Positions 1 through 8,826 of a stretch of DNA of 36,546 bases are shown piece by piece. Position 1 is the stretch's first letter. Every line of letters begins with the position of its first letter. This stretch comes from CAITNQ01 sp041661365 (GTDB lineage Bacteria; Latescibacterota; UBA2968; UBA8231): assembly GCA_041661365.1 (NCBI GenBank), contig JBAZUN010000006.1, positions 1 to 36,546 of the forward strand. The letters run 5' to 3'. The notes beneath the pieces were generated by a model. The model ran no database searches and had not been told where the DNA came from. It worked only from the letters and a program-made list of their open reading frames with translations. A program made the position numbers and the translations under genes.

Positions 1-1
1 C

Positions 2-2503
2 GAGGAGTACCCGCCCGAGCAGTACCTCGCCTATGGCCAGGTCCGGGTCACGGCCACGGCCGTTGGCCGGTACCGCGAGGCCGAGGGGGTACCGCCCTCC
101 CGCTTCGGGTACCGCTTCCGCCTTGAGCAGGTCGGCCGGCCCCACCTGGCCGTGATCCGCGTGCCGGACGACCGGCGGCGGTTCATGACCATCATGGACG
201 GGACCTGCTACGACCTGTCGACCGGCCTCCTCACCGGCGGGGCTCAGCCCCTGAGCCACACCATGCTCGAGCTGCGCCAGCTCTTCTGGCCCCGCTGGCA
301 GGACTGCAGCATCCTCTTCACCACCTGGAGCAACGGCGAACCGGCGGCGGCGGCCAGCATCGAGATCTACGAGCTGGACGAGCTGCCGGCCCTGGCCGTG
401 CCCGGGGATCCGCAGGACGGCTCGCGCCGCGAGCTGGGGGTGCAGTACGAGGACCCCTGCGGCACCGGGGCCAGCGAAGGGGCCCTGAGCAAGGAGGAAT
501 GGGCCGAGCGGGTCATCAGCTACCTGCGGCATTCGGGCCAGCAGTTGCTGGTCTACCCCCTGGTCTGGTACCACGGGCCGCAATACCCGTCCGCGCGCGA
601 GCCGGCCGACGCCTTTGACGTGGTGGTGGCCCGCGACCGGCGTCAATACTCCCGCTGGACCACCCGACCGCCCGAGTGGGTGTCACCTCTGCTCGAGCGA
701 TTCGGCCAGGAGGGGCTGGCCTTCCGCGCCTCGCTGACCCTGCTGCGGCTGGGGTCGCTGATGGCGCGGATGAACACCGACCTGGAGTCGATCCGGAGCG
801 GCGAGGACACGGTCAACAACCTGGTCGCCACCGACCAGGTCCAGACCGGTACCTGCGACTGGACCGTGGTCTACAACGCCCGCAACTACCAACGCCTGGT
901 CGAATACCACGTGGCCGAACGCAACCAGGGCGACTTCCCCTGGGCCTACGGCGAGCAGGGCGGCATGCCGGCCCACCCGATCTTCAACCCGCTCCACCCC
1001 GAGGTCCAGGAGGCCATCCTCGGCCTGGTCGGCGAGATCGCTGAACGGTACGGCCGGTACCCGGCGTTCAAGGGGATCAGCATCAATATCTGGCACGCCA
1101 CCTTCCTCTGGTTCGCCTCCCTGCGGTGCGGGTACGACGACCGAACCGTGGCCGCCTTCGCGCGGGAGACCGGGATCGAGGTGCCGGTCGATCCAACTGC
1201 ACCCGACCGCTTCTCGCAGCGGCACCAGTACCTCACCTCGATCTGCCGGCCGGCCTGGATCGCCTGGCGCTGCGGCCGCATCCTCGACCTGGTGCGCCGG
1301 GTGCGGGACCGGATTCAGGCGGTCCGGCCCGATCTCGGGCTGACCCTGACCCTGTGGGACGAGACCACGGTGCCGCAGCTCCTCGGCTGGGCCGGCGTGG
1401 CCCAACAGCTCCACGCCCGCTTGAGCACGGTCGAGCTCTATCGAGAGGGCGGGATCGACGTGGACCTGCTGAAGTGCGAGCCCGGGATCGAGGTCGACCT
1501 GGGGATGGGGAACACCCGGGACCGCGGCGGCCATCCGCCGGATTCGACCAGCGGGATGGACGCGGCCCTGGCCTCGACGACCATGTACCGCGACCACGAC
1601 TTCCTCGACCAACAGACCCTGACCGCGGTCGCGGCCCAGGAGCGGCCCGGCGCCTTGGTCTTCAACTGCTGGGTCGAGGCCTGGGGCACACACCGCTGGT
1701 TCCCCTGTGACCCCGAAGACGACCAGGCCCGCGCCCTGGCCGTGATGTCCGGCGAGCCGGCCGAGGGGATCTTCCGCATGAACTCCGAGTACCCGGCCGA
1801 CGGCTTCTGGTGGGACTCGCAACTGCGGATCACCCCGGCCTTCCCGGCCGGCCCGCACTTCATGGAGCCGTACGCCCATGCCCTGGCCGAGCTGGACGCC
1901 TGCCGGATCACCCGGGGCGGGCTCTTCCTCGACAAGGCCCACACCGACGAGCTGCGGCGGTTCGCCGCGGCCTATCGCGCCCTGCCCCGGCGCAAGCTCA
2001 GCCAGGTGGGGGCCGGCATTGACCCGGTGGCGGTCCGGCAGGGCGAGGACAACGGCCGTCGCGTCTTCTACCTGGTCAACCGCGAGTACTACGAGATCCC
2101 GGTCGAGGTGCAGTTCAGCAGTACCCCGGCCACCTTGACCGACCTGGCCACGGGCCAGCTCCTGTCGGCGGGAGAGCGCTGGTCCGTGACCCTGGGGCCG
2201 TACGAGCTCCGCACCCTGGCCGTGCCGCTGGCCGTCGAGGTAACGGGATTCACCGCCACCCCGCCGGCAGGGATCGCCGCAGAGCTGGTCAGCCGTGCCG
2301 GCGAGGTGCTGGCCGCTCTCGAAGCGGCCCGATCCGCCGGCTGGGTGGTCCCCGGCGCGACCGAGCTGCAGGACGCGCTTCCCGCGGCCCTGGCCGAGGG
2401 TCGTCTGGCCTGGGTCAGACGGGCCCTCGGTTCGTTCGCGGCTCAGCGCGCCCTGGCCTTGATCGCCGAGGGTCCGGAGCCGCAGGAGGGGAAAGGGAGA
2501 TGA
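2..2503 (+). CDS. TIM-barrel glycosidase-like protein, 5'-truncated by the window edge
   Basis: The reading frame is open from base 2, so the true start lies outside the window; the GTG at 152 is only the first possible internal start. The 833 residues seen have the look of the loose GH10-like/GHL superfamily found in uncultured Planctomycetes-type bacteria. A central barrel-like part contains YGRYPAFKGISINIWH, then a region with VLFN-type strands and an EAWGTH segment. A C-terminal beta-sandwich (VNREYYEIPVEVQF, later LGPYELRTLAVPL) resembles the all-beta tail of GH42/GH35-type enzymes. I cannot assign catalytic acids or a substrate. The stop codon overlaps the start of the next gene (ATGA at 2500-2503), so the two are co-translated. 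Whether it is secreted cannot be judged without the N-terminus. Confidence 0.75.
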   Translation, partial: EEYPPEQYLAYGQVRVTATAVGRYREAEGVPPSRFGYRFRLEQVGRPHLAVIRVPDDRRRFMTIMDGTCYDLSTGLLTGGAQPLSHTMLELRQLFWPRWQDCSILFTTWSNGEPAAAASIEIYELDELPALAVPGDPQDGSRRELGVQYEDPCGTGASEGALSKEEWAERVISYLRHSGQQLLVYPLVWYHGPQYPSAREPADAFDVVVARDRRQYSRWTTRPPEWVSPLLERFGQEGLAFRASLTLLRLGSLMARMNTDLESIRSGEDTVNNLVATDQVQTGTCDWTVVYNARNYQRLVEYHVAERNQGDFPWAYGEQGGMPAHPIFNPLHPEVQEAILGLVGEIAERYGRYPAFKGISINIWHATFLWFASLRCGYDDRTVAAFARETGIEVPVDPTAPDRFSQRHQYLTSICRPAWIAWRCGRILDLVRRVRDRIQAVRPDLGLTLTLWDETTVPQLLGWAGVAQQLHARLSTVELYREGGIDVDLLKCEPGIEVDLGMGNTRDRGGHPPDSTSGMDAALASTTMYRDHDFLDQQTLTAVAAQERPGALVFNCWVEAWGTHRWFPCDPEDDQARALAVMSGEPAEGIFRMNSEYPADGFWWDSQLRITPAFPAGPHFMEPYAHALAELDACRITRGGLFLDKAHTDELRRFAAAYRALPRRKLSQVGAGIDPVAVRQGEDNGRRVFYLVNREYYEIPVEVQFSSTPATLTDLATGQLLSAGERWSVTLGPYELRTLAVPLAVEVTGFTATPPAGIAAELVSRAGEVLAALEAARSAGWVVPGATELQDALPAALAEGRLAWVRRALGSFAAQRALALIAEGPEPQEGKGR

Positions 2504-3777
2504 GCGACGCGCGGAGGTCCTCGGCCCTCACCGGCCGTGGGCTGGGCTCGATCTTCAACAGCGACATCAACAACCTCCTCCACGCCTCCTCGGGGGACGG
2601 CATCACCGCCGAGGAGTACTCCCGGGGGGTGCACGCCATCCTCGACCTGCAGCCCGGCCTGCTGGCGCAGAACGTCGGGATGCCCGATCCGGTGATCTAC
2701 CCCTCGACCGTGGCCACCAACTGGGCGAAGTACCACACCGAGATCACCCTGGAGCTCTGGCCAGAGGAGGACCCGGAGCGCGCTCGGCGTCAGGCCGACG
2801 CCATGCGCCGGCTCGCGGCCCTGGGCACCGATCCCCTGACCCTGACCATCGCCGCCTGCCGGCAGCGCGGTACCCCGGTCGTCGCCAGTTACCGGATGAA
2901 CGCCGAGGACTTCTACCGCGCCTCGTACCGGATGTCCGACTTCGGCCGGGCCCACGAGGCCGACCGCATCCCCGACGCCGGCTGTCTTGACCCGGCGGTG
3001 CCCGCGGTCTTCGACCACTACGCCGCGATCCTGGGCGAGGTGATGGCGCGGTACGACGTCGACGGCGTGGAGCTGGACTTCCGGCGGTGGTACCACATGG
3101 TCTCCGACCCGCTGCAGAACCACCCGGTCCTCACCCGGCTGGTGCGCGCGGCCCGGCAGCAGGCCGACAAGGCGGCCAGGGCCAAGGGCCGGGGGCCGAT
3201 GCTCGTCGGCGCGCGGGTAGGTCCGTCCCTCGACCTCGACCCCTCACCTTTCGCCTACCCCGGGATCTTCTACCCGGAGAAGCCGACCAACGCCTCCTGC
3301 CGCGAGCTGGGCCTGGACGTGCAGACCTGGATCAGCGAGGGGCTGGTCGACTACCTCTGTCCCGCCCTCTTCCTCGACGGCCTGCCGGCCCAGCCCAAGA
3401 CCCGGGAGTTCGTCGAGCGGGCGGCCGGGACCCCGGTCGGGATCTACCCCACCCTGTGGGGCTGGAGCGCCTGGATGCACGGGATCGGCGAGCGCTCGAT
3501 CGGGCTCGGTCCCGAGGACCAGGGGGCTCTGGCCCTGTTCAAGGACGACCTGTGCACCGCGGCTCTGCGCATGTATGAAGACGGCGCCGACGGGATCAGC
3601 ACCTACAACTGGTACGCCCATCTGAGAACCGCGCGCCTGCCCAATGCCTGGGCCGGGGACCTGCCCGGGGCCGGGGCCGACGCGGTGCTGACCTACATCC
3701 ATCCCCTGCTGCCCGACCGCCAGGCCCTGCGCCAGTACCGCGCGGCGCCCTGGCCCTGGCCGCCGGAGACTGGCTGA
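2500..3777 (+). CDS. GH10-like (GHL) TIM-barrel protein, putative glycoside hydrolase
   Basis: A 425-residue protein starting at the ATG that overlaps the previous stop (ATGA). The core motif YDVDGVELDFRRW (about residues 187-199) is the barrel-strand signature of GH10-like glycosidase families, in which an acidic residue on the strand is usually catalytic. Later segments (WISEGLVDYLCPALF, GIYPTLWGW, DGADGISTYNWYA) fit the remaining strands of the same barrel. There is no signal peptide: the N-terminus is polar and runs straight into FNSDINNLL, so it probably works in the cytoplasm. Its partner upstream and the GH116-type enzyme downstream suggest stepwise breakdown of an imported oligosaccharide. 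The family assignment rests on motifs; the substrate is unknown. Confidence 0.75.
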   Translation: MSDARRSSALTGRGLGSIFNSDINNLLHASSGDGITAEEYSRGVHAILDLQPGLLAQNVGMPDPVIYPSTVATNWAKYHTEITLELWPEEDPERARRQADAMRRLAALGTDPLTLTIAACRQRGTPVVASYRMNAEDFYRASYRMSDFGRAHEADRIPDAGCLDPAVPAVFDHYAAILGEVMARYDVDGVELDFRRWYHMVSDPLQNHPVLTRLVRAARQQADKAARAKGRGPMLVGARVGPSLDLDPSPFAYPGIFYPEKPTNASCRELGLDVQTWISEGLVDYLCPALFLDGLPAQPKTREFVERAAGTPVGIYPTLWGWSAWMHGIGERSIGLGPEDQGALALFKDDLCTAALRMYEDGADGISTYNWYAHLRTARLPNAWAGDLPGAGADAVLTYIHPLLPDRQALRQYRAAPWPWPPETG

Positions 3778-3781
3778 GCCA

Positions 3782-3864
3782 CGGTCCGCGCAAGGACCGC
3801 CTTGCGCCGCCTCGGCCGACCCCGGTGGATCGGCCGCCACGTCCCGGGAGATGGCCCCCGGGAC
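3782..3864 (+). promoter_or_regulatory. Run of four perfect hairpins between two glycosidase genes
   Basis: Four perfect inverted repeats lie in 83 bases of the gap after the stop at 3777. CGGTCC (3782-3787) pairs with GGACCG (3794-3799). GCGCAAGG (3788-3795) pairs with CCTTGCGC (3800-3807) around an ACCG loop. CGGCCGA (3813-3819) pairs with TCGGCCG (3830-3836). GTCCCGGG (3841-3848) pairs with CCCGGGAC (3857-3864). The first two share bases 3794-3795 and cannot form together, as in an attenuator switch. No T-run follows. It could be a terminator, an mRNA processing or stability element, or a regulated leader. Confidence 0.5.
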
Positions 3865-3907
3865 CTTTCGAGATGCGAGAGACTTCGACCGCACGGAGCC
3901 GTTGACC

Positions 3908-6889
3908 ATGACCGATAAGACCCTCTTCCCCCTGGACCTGCCCGAGCGCGAGTGGCGCGAATTCGCGGCCGAAGGGTACCCTGGCCCGGTCTCCGGCCTG
4001 GTCCACCTGGGCACCCGGCCGCCGGACTGCGGTCTGCCCCTGGGCGGGATCGGCACCGGCTGCCTGGACCTGGAGGCCGACGGCACCCTGGGACTGAGCA
4101 CGGTCTTCAACTCGCTCAACCCGCGGCGGGGACCGCTCAACCTGCCCTTGCTCGGTCTGAGCCTGGGGCTGCAGACCTGGGTGCTGACCACCCGGGAGTT
4201 GACCCATCGGCGAGGCATCCTGTGGATGGACCTCTGTCGCGGGGGTCGGAAATACCAGGAGCCGCACCCGGTCAGGCAGATCCACTACTGGGGCCACTAC
4301 CCGGTCGTTGACCTGGAGTTCGTCAGCGACGCGCCGGTAGTCGTGGGACTGCGGGCCTGGGCCCCGTTCCTCCCCGGCGATGTGGCCGCCTCCACCGTGC
4401 CGGGCGCGGTCTTCGAGGTCCATCTGAGGAATCCCTCCACCCAGGCCCAGAGAGGCACCCTGGCCTTCAGCTTCCCCGGTCCCACCGAGGCCGAGGCCGG
4501 GACCACCCGCTTCACCCGGCGGCCGCTCAAGGGGAAGCTCCGCGGCCTGGCCGTCTCCTCGCGGCAGGCAGGGTACGCCCTGGGCGTGCTGGACGAGGAG
4601 GCCGTACGATGCGGCGGAGATCTGGGCGTCGACGGCCTGGCCTGGGCCTGCATCGAGCACGCCCTGCCCCTGGCTGAGCACCAGGCCGGCGGTTCGCTGG
4701 CCGTGGACTTCGCGCTGGCAGCCGGCGAGTCGCGGGTGGTCCGCTTCGTGCTGGCCTGGTACTGCCCGGAGTGGCGGGGGAGCGGGAGCAACGCCGGCGA
4801 GGGGAACACCTACACCCACATGTATTCCTCGCGCTTCCGCAGCGCCGCGGCCGTGGCCACCTGGCTGGCCCGGCACCACCGAGCGCTGCTGACCCGGGTG
4901 CTGGCCTGGCAGTCCACGGTCTACGCCGAGACCGACCTGCCGGTGTGGCTGCGCGACGCCCTCATCAACATCCTCCACCTGATCCCCGAGACCTCGGTCT
5001 GGGGTCAGGCCAAGCCCCCGATCGGCGACTGGTGTCGTCCCGAGGACGGGATCTTTGCCCTCAACGAGAGCCCGCGCTGGTGCCCGCAGATGGAGTGCAT
5101 CCCCTGCTCCTTCTACGGCAACCTGCCCCTGGTCTACCTCTTCCCCGAGCTGGCCCTGTCCACCCTGCGGGCGTACAAGGCGTATCAGTACCCCAGCGGC
5201 GCGGCGCCGTGGGTCTTCGGCGGGGTCACCACCGGTACCCCGCCCTACGAGCTGGCCCTGCCCTCGCCCGGATACGCCAGCAAGCCGCAGACCACCCTCG
5301 ACGGCCCGTCCTACGTGGAGATGGTCGACAAGCTCTGGCAGCGGACCGGCGACCTGGAGCTGCTGCGCGAGTTCTACGACTCGGTCAAGCGGAACACGGT
5401 CTTCACCATGAACCTGCGGCCCGGGTCCGGCCCGGCCGGGATCGTCAGCATGCCGGCGGGCAACCAGGCCAACGACTGGTTCGAGTTCTGCGAGCTGTTC
5501 GGCATCGTGCCCCACATCGGCGGGGCTCACCTGGCCCAGCTCCGCATGGCCCGGCGCATGGCCGAGGCGATGGGAGACGACGCCTTTGTCCGCCAGTGCC
5601 GCGAGTGGCTGGAACAGGGGAGCCAGGTGCTCGAGGAGCACGCCTGGGCCGGGACCCATTACCTGCTGTTCAACGAGCTGGAGACCGGGAAGCGCTCGGA
5701 CGTGGTCATGGGGTACCAGCTCGACGGGGAGTGGATGGCCCGCTTCCACGGCCTGGAGGGGGTCTTCCGGGCGGACCGGGTCGACCGCACCCTGCAGACC
5801 CTGGAGCAGACCAGCCTGGCCATGTCCGCGTTCGGCGCCGTGGCCTTCTGCAAGCCCGGGGCCTCGGCCCTGACCACCGAGGACTGGAGCCCGGGGTACT
5901 GGGGGCCGCGCGGGATCCATCCTCCCGGCACCTTCATGCTCGCCATGACCTACCTCTACCGCGGTCGGCAGGAGCTGGGCCTGGACCTGGCCCGGCGCAC
6001 GGTGCAGGAGGTGATCCGGCGCGGGTGGTACTGGGACTGGCCGGTCCTGCTCGACGGAACCGAAGGGCCGCGCACCGGGTTCGACTATTACCAGAACCTG
6101 ATGCTCTGGTCCCTGGCCGCCGCCGCGCGCGGGGAGGACCTGACCGGCCCGTGCCGGCCTGGCGGGCTGGTGGACCGGATGCTCCGCGCCGCGGGAAGGG
6201 GGGACGCGAGCCGGGTCAGCGCGCCGATCGATCCCGTCGGCCCGAGAACGACTCGCCCCAGGCTCCCTGAGCGGCTCCTCTTCCTCGGCAACAGCATCAC
6301 CTGGCACGGGCCTTCAGAGGACGCCACCTGGTCAGGAAACTGGGGAATGGCGGCCAGCGCCCTGGACCGCGACTACGTCCACCGGGTGGCCGCGGCCATC
6401 GAGGCCCGGAGCGGCAAGTCGGTCCAGGTGATCGCCGAGAACATCGCCGACTTCGAGCGGGGGTTCGCCACCTGGGAGGACCAGGCCCGACTGGCCAAGT
6501 GGCGCGCCTTCGAGCCGGACCTCGTGGTGCTGGCCATCGGCGAGAACGTGGCCGCCTTCGAGGACCAAGCAACCCAGGAGCGGTTCCGGGATAGCGTGGT
6601 ATCCTTGCTCGAAGCCCTGACCCGGGACTGCGGCCGTCCAGCCATCCTGGTGCGCAGTTGCTTCTGGCCCGAGCCGGTCCGGGACGGCCTGCTGCACCAG
6701 GCCTGCACCCGGGTCGGCGGGGTATTCGTCGACATCGGCAGCCTGAGCCGGGACGAGTCCAGCTTCGCCCGCAGCGAGCGCGAGTACGTCCACGCCGGAG
6801 TCGGGGCTCACCCAGGGGACCGCGGGATGCAGCGACTCGCCGATCTGCTGTTGGCAGCGTTGGGCCTCGGCTCGGCTGATCCGAACTAA
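3908..6889 (+). CDS. GH116-type beta-glycosidase fused to a C-terminal SGNH/GDSL hydrolase
   Basis: I place the start at ATG 3908, with GGAG 9 bases upstream. The earlier in-frame ATG at 3851 sits in a hairpin loop with no spaced ribosome site. The 993-residue product opens with LPLGGIGTG (43-51), the hallmark of GH116 (the GBA2 glucosylceramidase family). By motif alignment from memory, the nucleophile should be Glu387 (FALNES, against FAYLEG in GBA2) and the acid/base Asp523 (NQANDW, against QTYDGW). From about residue 785 an SGNH hydrolase domain follows, with block I FLGNSIT (Ser796), block III GEN (878-880) and block V GAHPGD (His968). The residue three before His968 is Val, not the usual Asp, so the triad may be a dyad. 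There is no signal peptide. The fusion suggests deacylation coupled to deglycosylation of an acylated glycoside inside the cell. Confidence 0.85.
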   Translation: MTDKTLFPLDLPEREWREFAAEGYPGPVSGLVHLGTRPPDCGLPLGGIGTGCLDLEADGTLGLSTVFNSLNPRRGPLNLPLLGLSLGLQTWVLTTRELTHRRGILWMDLCRGGRKYQEPHPVRQIHYWGHYPVVDLEFVSDAPVVVGLRAWAPFLPGDVAASTVPGAVFEVHLRNPSTQAQRGTLAFSFPGPTEAEAGTTRFTRRPLKGKLRGLAVSSRQAGYALGVLDEEAVRCGGDLGVDGLAWACIEHALPLAEHQAGGSLAVDFALAAGESRVVRFVLAWYCPEWRGSGSNAGEGNTYTHMYSSRFRSAAAVATWLARHHRALLTRVLAWQSTVYAETDLPVWLRDALINILHLIPETSVWGQAKPPIGDWCRPEDGIFALNESPRWCPQMECIPCSFYGNLPLVYLFPELALSTLRAYKAYQYPSGAAPWVFGGVTTGTPPYELALPSPGYASKPQTTLDGPSYVEMVDKLWQRTGDLELLREFYDSVKRNTVFTMNLRPGSGPAGIVSMPAGNQANDWFEFCELFGIVPHIGGAHLAQLRMARRMAEAMGDDAFVRQCREWLEQGSQVLEEHAWAGTHYLLFNELETGKRSDVVMGYQLDGEWMARFHGLEGVFRADRVDRTLQTLEQTSLAMSAFGAVAFCKPGASALTTEDWSPGYWGPRGIHPPGTFMLAMTYLYRGRQELGLDLARRTVQEVIRRGWYWDWPVLLDGTEGPRTGFDYYQNLMLWSLAAAARGEDLTGPCRPGGLVDRMLRAAGRGDASRVSAPIDPVGPRTTRPRLPERLLFLGNSITWHGPSEDATWSGNWGMAASALDRDYVHRVAAAIEARSGKSVQVIAENIADFERGFATWEDQARLAKWRAFEPDLVVLAIGENVAAFEDQATQERFRDSVVSLLEALTRDCGRPAILVRSCFWPEPVRDGLLHQACTRVGGVFVDIGSLSRDESSFARSEREYVHAGVGAHPGDRGMQRLADLLLAALGLGSADPN

Positions 6890-7088
6890 AGGCCAACTCC
6901 GCGCCGCTGGACCAGCACCCTTGGCTGCTCCCTCAATCTTCTCGGTATCCGCCTCTGGACGGTCTATCGACTGGCGTACACACCGTTACACGCCGTGACA
7001 GATCTCCTACAGACAAGGATACCTTGACCGCGCATATTGGGGGAGTAAGTGTCCGTCTGACAGAGACCCGCAGAACAGGAGGTGTGTC
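6890..7088. other. Intergenic region ahead of the Spy-like gene
   Basis: These 199 bases hold no convincing gene. Possible promoter pieces are GTGACA followed 17 bases later by GATACC, and TTGACC at 7024-7029 without a good partner; both are weak. A strong ribosome site AGGAGG (7077-7082) lies 6 bases before the next start. No clear terminator for the upstream fusion gene is visible. Confidence 0.4.
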
Positions 7089-7676
7089 ATGAACAGGAAC
7101 CACTTGCTGGCTACCGTGGCCCTCGTTGCCGGCCTGACCCTGGCCGCCGAGACCGCGGCCCAGGCAGCAGACCCGGCCACCGGCCCTGCGATGCCCTGCC
7201 CGGCTTGCGCCGGCAAGGGGCAGGGCATGAAATCGCACCTTGGCCGCCCCGACCGCCTGGGTCCTGGACCGGGGATGAGGCACGGACCCGGGATGAGGAT
7301 GATGGGTCCGGTCGACTTCTACCTGGGGCCGGGGAACTGCCTGGGGTTGAGCGAGGCGCAGATCGCCCAGCTCCGCACCCAGGCCTTCGAGTTCCGCAAG
7401 GCCGGGATCGAGCGCCGCGCCGCGCTGGAGACCGCAGCCCTGGAGCTCGAGCAGATGCGCCAGGCCGACCCGGTCGACGCCAAGAAGGTTGAGGCCAAGA
7501 TCCGCGAGCTCTTCGCCCAGCGCGCCGAGCTGGCCGTGGCCACCTTCCAGGCCCAGCAGCAGGCCGACCGAATACTAACCGAAGAACAGCGCGCCAAGGC
7601 CAAGACCATGCCGTTCGGCCAAGGTCATGGCATGAGAGCGTGGATGAGAGAGGGCCCCCAAGCCCCCGAGAAGTAG
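7089..7676 (+). CDS. Spy/CpxP-like periplasmic protein with Met/His/Cys-rich segment
   Basis: A 195-residue protein with AGGAGG six bases before its ATG. Residues 1-26 form a signal peptide (MNRNHLLATVALVAGLTLAA, cleavage near AQA). The mature part begins with a CPAC pair (MPCPACAGKGQGMK) and a Met/His/Gly-rich stretch (GMRHGPGMRMMG), then LGLSEAQIAQLRTQAFEFRK. That last segment and ILTEEQRAKAK near the C-terminus are the LTxxQ-type repeats of the Spy/CpxP/CnrX helical family. The middle is helical and strongly charged, as in Spy-type chaperones and metal sensors. The Met, His and Cys clusters suggest copper or another soft metal, which is inference. No sigma factor or two-component genes lie nearby. 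It is transcribed towards a convergent gene and shares a long hairpin terminator with it. Confidence 0.75.
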   Translation: MNRNHLLATVALVAGLTLAAETAAQAADPATGPAMPCPACAGKGQGMKSHLGRPDRLGPGPGMRHGPGMRMMGPVDFYLGPGNCLGLSEAQIAQLRTQAFEFRKAGIERRAALETAALELEQMRQADPVDAKKVEAKIRELFAQRAELAVATFQAQQQADRILTEEQRAKAKTMPFGQGHGMRAWMREGPQAPEK

Positions 7677-7688
7677 CGGCAGGACCAG

Positions 7689-7728
7689 CGGCGGGGAGCA
7701 GACAGGCTCGGTTCCCTGCTCCCCGCCG
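7689..7728. terminator. Bidirectional hairpin terminator between convergent genes
   Basis: A perfect 13-bp inverted repeat pairs CGGCGGGGAGCAG (7689-7701) with CTGCTCCCCGCCG (7716-7728) around a 14-base loop. It sits 12 bases after one stop codon and 18 bases before the stop of the opposing gene. No long T-run follows on either side. Position and stem strength fit a shared terminator. Confidence 0.75.
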
Positions 7729-7746
7729 ACCGGGCACCAGTCCGCC

Positions 7747-8826
7747 TCAGAAGCGCAGCCGCCGCACCTGCTCCAGGTAGTAGCGGTAGTTGGCCAGGGA
7801 CGTGCCCGGGGTGATGAGGTGATCGGGCATGAGCACCAGCCCGCCCTGGCGGGCCAGGTCGCGGTGGCGCTCCAGCTCCGCCTCGATGGCCGCGGGCCCC
7901 TTCTCCAGGGCCAGCTTGTCGTACCCCCCCACGATACGCAGCTCGCGCCCGAAGCGCTCGCGCACGTGCTCCGGGGTGGCGCCCCAGGTCCCCGGCTCCA
8001 GGGGGAAGAGGACGTTGATCCCGGCGTCCATCCAGTTGGGGATGAGCGGCTCCACCTGGCCGTCCGAGTCCAGCCCGAAAAGCGGCACGCCGTATTGATC
8101 GAGCTTGGCCCGGATCTTCCGGTACCCCGAGGCAACGCACCGGTCAAAGATCATCGGGCTGACCAGGGGCCCGCTCTTGCCGCAGATATCCTCCCAGCCG
8201 AAGCCCATGTCCGGCACCACCCCCAGGGCCCGCGCCCGTGGCAGCACCTGGTCCAGGCCCCAGCAAGCCAGCTCGGCGAGGGTGTCCACCATCTCGGCGT
8301 AGCAGTCCGGGTCGTCGTACATCAGGTAGGACATGTTCTCCACGCCCATCCAGTTGCGGATCCAGCCCATCATGGAGGAGGTGGTCACGAGGATGGGTGA
8401 ACCCGAGGCGTCCGCCTGTCGGATGCGCTCGTCCAGATCCGCGGGAACGCGCGCCGGGTCAGGCTGCAGGCGCCGTTTGTACTGATCCCAGTCCGCCGCG
8501 CTTTTGAGCGTGAAGTCGATGAAGTGCGGGATGCAGCTCCGGTACTTCCAGTCCTGCTGCACGACTCCGTCGGTGGCGCGGAAGATGCGGTACTCTGGGG
8601 TGTCCTCCAGCACCTCCTCCTCGAAGGCCGGGCGCAGCCCCAGATCGATCCCGATCCCGGTCCACATGGGCACGGTGCCGAAATACGCGTGCACGTCCAC
8701 GCCGGCGGGCATCCCCTCCTGCTGCCAGCGTTCCAGGGTTTCGGGCCAGCCGGTCCAGTGGATCACGGGCAACCGGTCGAAGTCGCCGTAGTGCATGATG
8801 CGCTGCCACAGCTCGCGGGTCGTCAT
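7747..8826 (-). CDS. Uroporphyrinogen decarboxylase (URO-D) family protein
   Basis: A 359-residue protein starting at ATG 8826, with GAGG about 5 bases upstream. The whole length matches the HemE/MtaA/CmuA URO-D barrel family: an N-terminal RIMHYGDFDRLPV segment, WEDICGKSGPLVSP in the middle, then GVPLFGLDSDGQVEPLIPNW and a C-terminal LMPDHLITPGTSLANYRYY helix. It is not a canonical HemE, lacking the usual N-terminal RQAGR substrate motif. Relatives of this kind are cobamide-dependent methyltransferase subunits or uncharacterised enzymes that are numerous in Planctomycetes-like and Armatimonadetes-like genomes next to sugar-degradation genes. No corrinoid protein lies nearby, so the reaction is unknown. 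It is divergent from the CBM9 gene and convergent with the Spy-like gene. Confidence 0.85.
   Translation of the reverse strand: MTTRELWQRIMHYGDFDRLPVIHWTGWPETLERWQQEGMPAGVDVHAYFGTVPMWTGIGIDLGLRPAFEEEVLEDTPEYRIFRATDGVVQQDWKYRSCIPHFIDFTLKSAADWDQYKRRLQPDPARVPADLDERIRQADASGSPILVTTSSMMGWIRNWMGVENMSYLMYDDPDCYAEMVDTLAELACWGLDQVLPRARALGVVPDMGFGWEDICGKSGPLVSPMIFDRCVASGYRKIRAKLDQYGVPLFGLDSDGQVEPLIPNWMDAGINVLFPLEPGTWGATPEHVRERFGRELRIVGGYDKLALEKGPAAIEAELERHRDLARQGGLVLMPDHLITPGTSLANYRYYLEQVRRLRF

Noticed and set aside
3851..3907. Earlier ATG for the GH116 fusion gene
   Set aside because: It lies in the loop and arm of a perfect hairpin and has no properly spaced ribosome site; ATG 3908 does.
3596..6307. 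903-codon open frame on the minus strand opposite the GH116 fusion gene
   Set aside because: It mirrors a GC-rich real gene, is rich in Gly, Pro, Arg and His, has no domain, and the plus-strand gene has clear GH116 and SGNH motifs.
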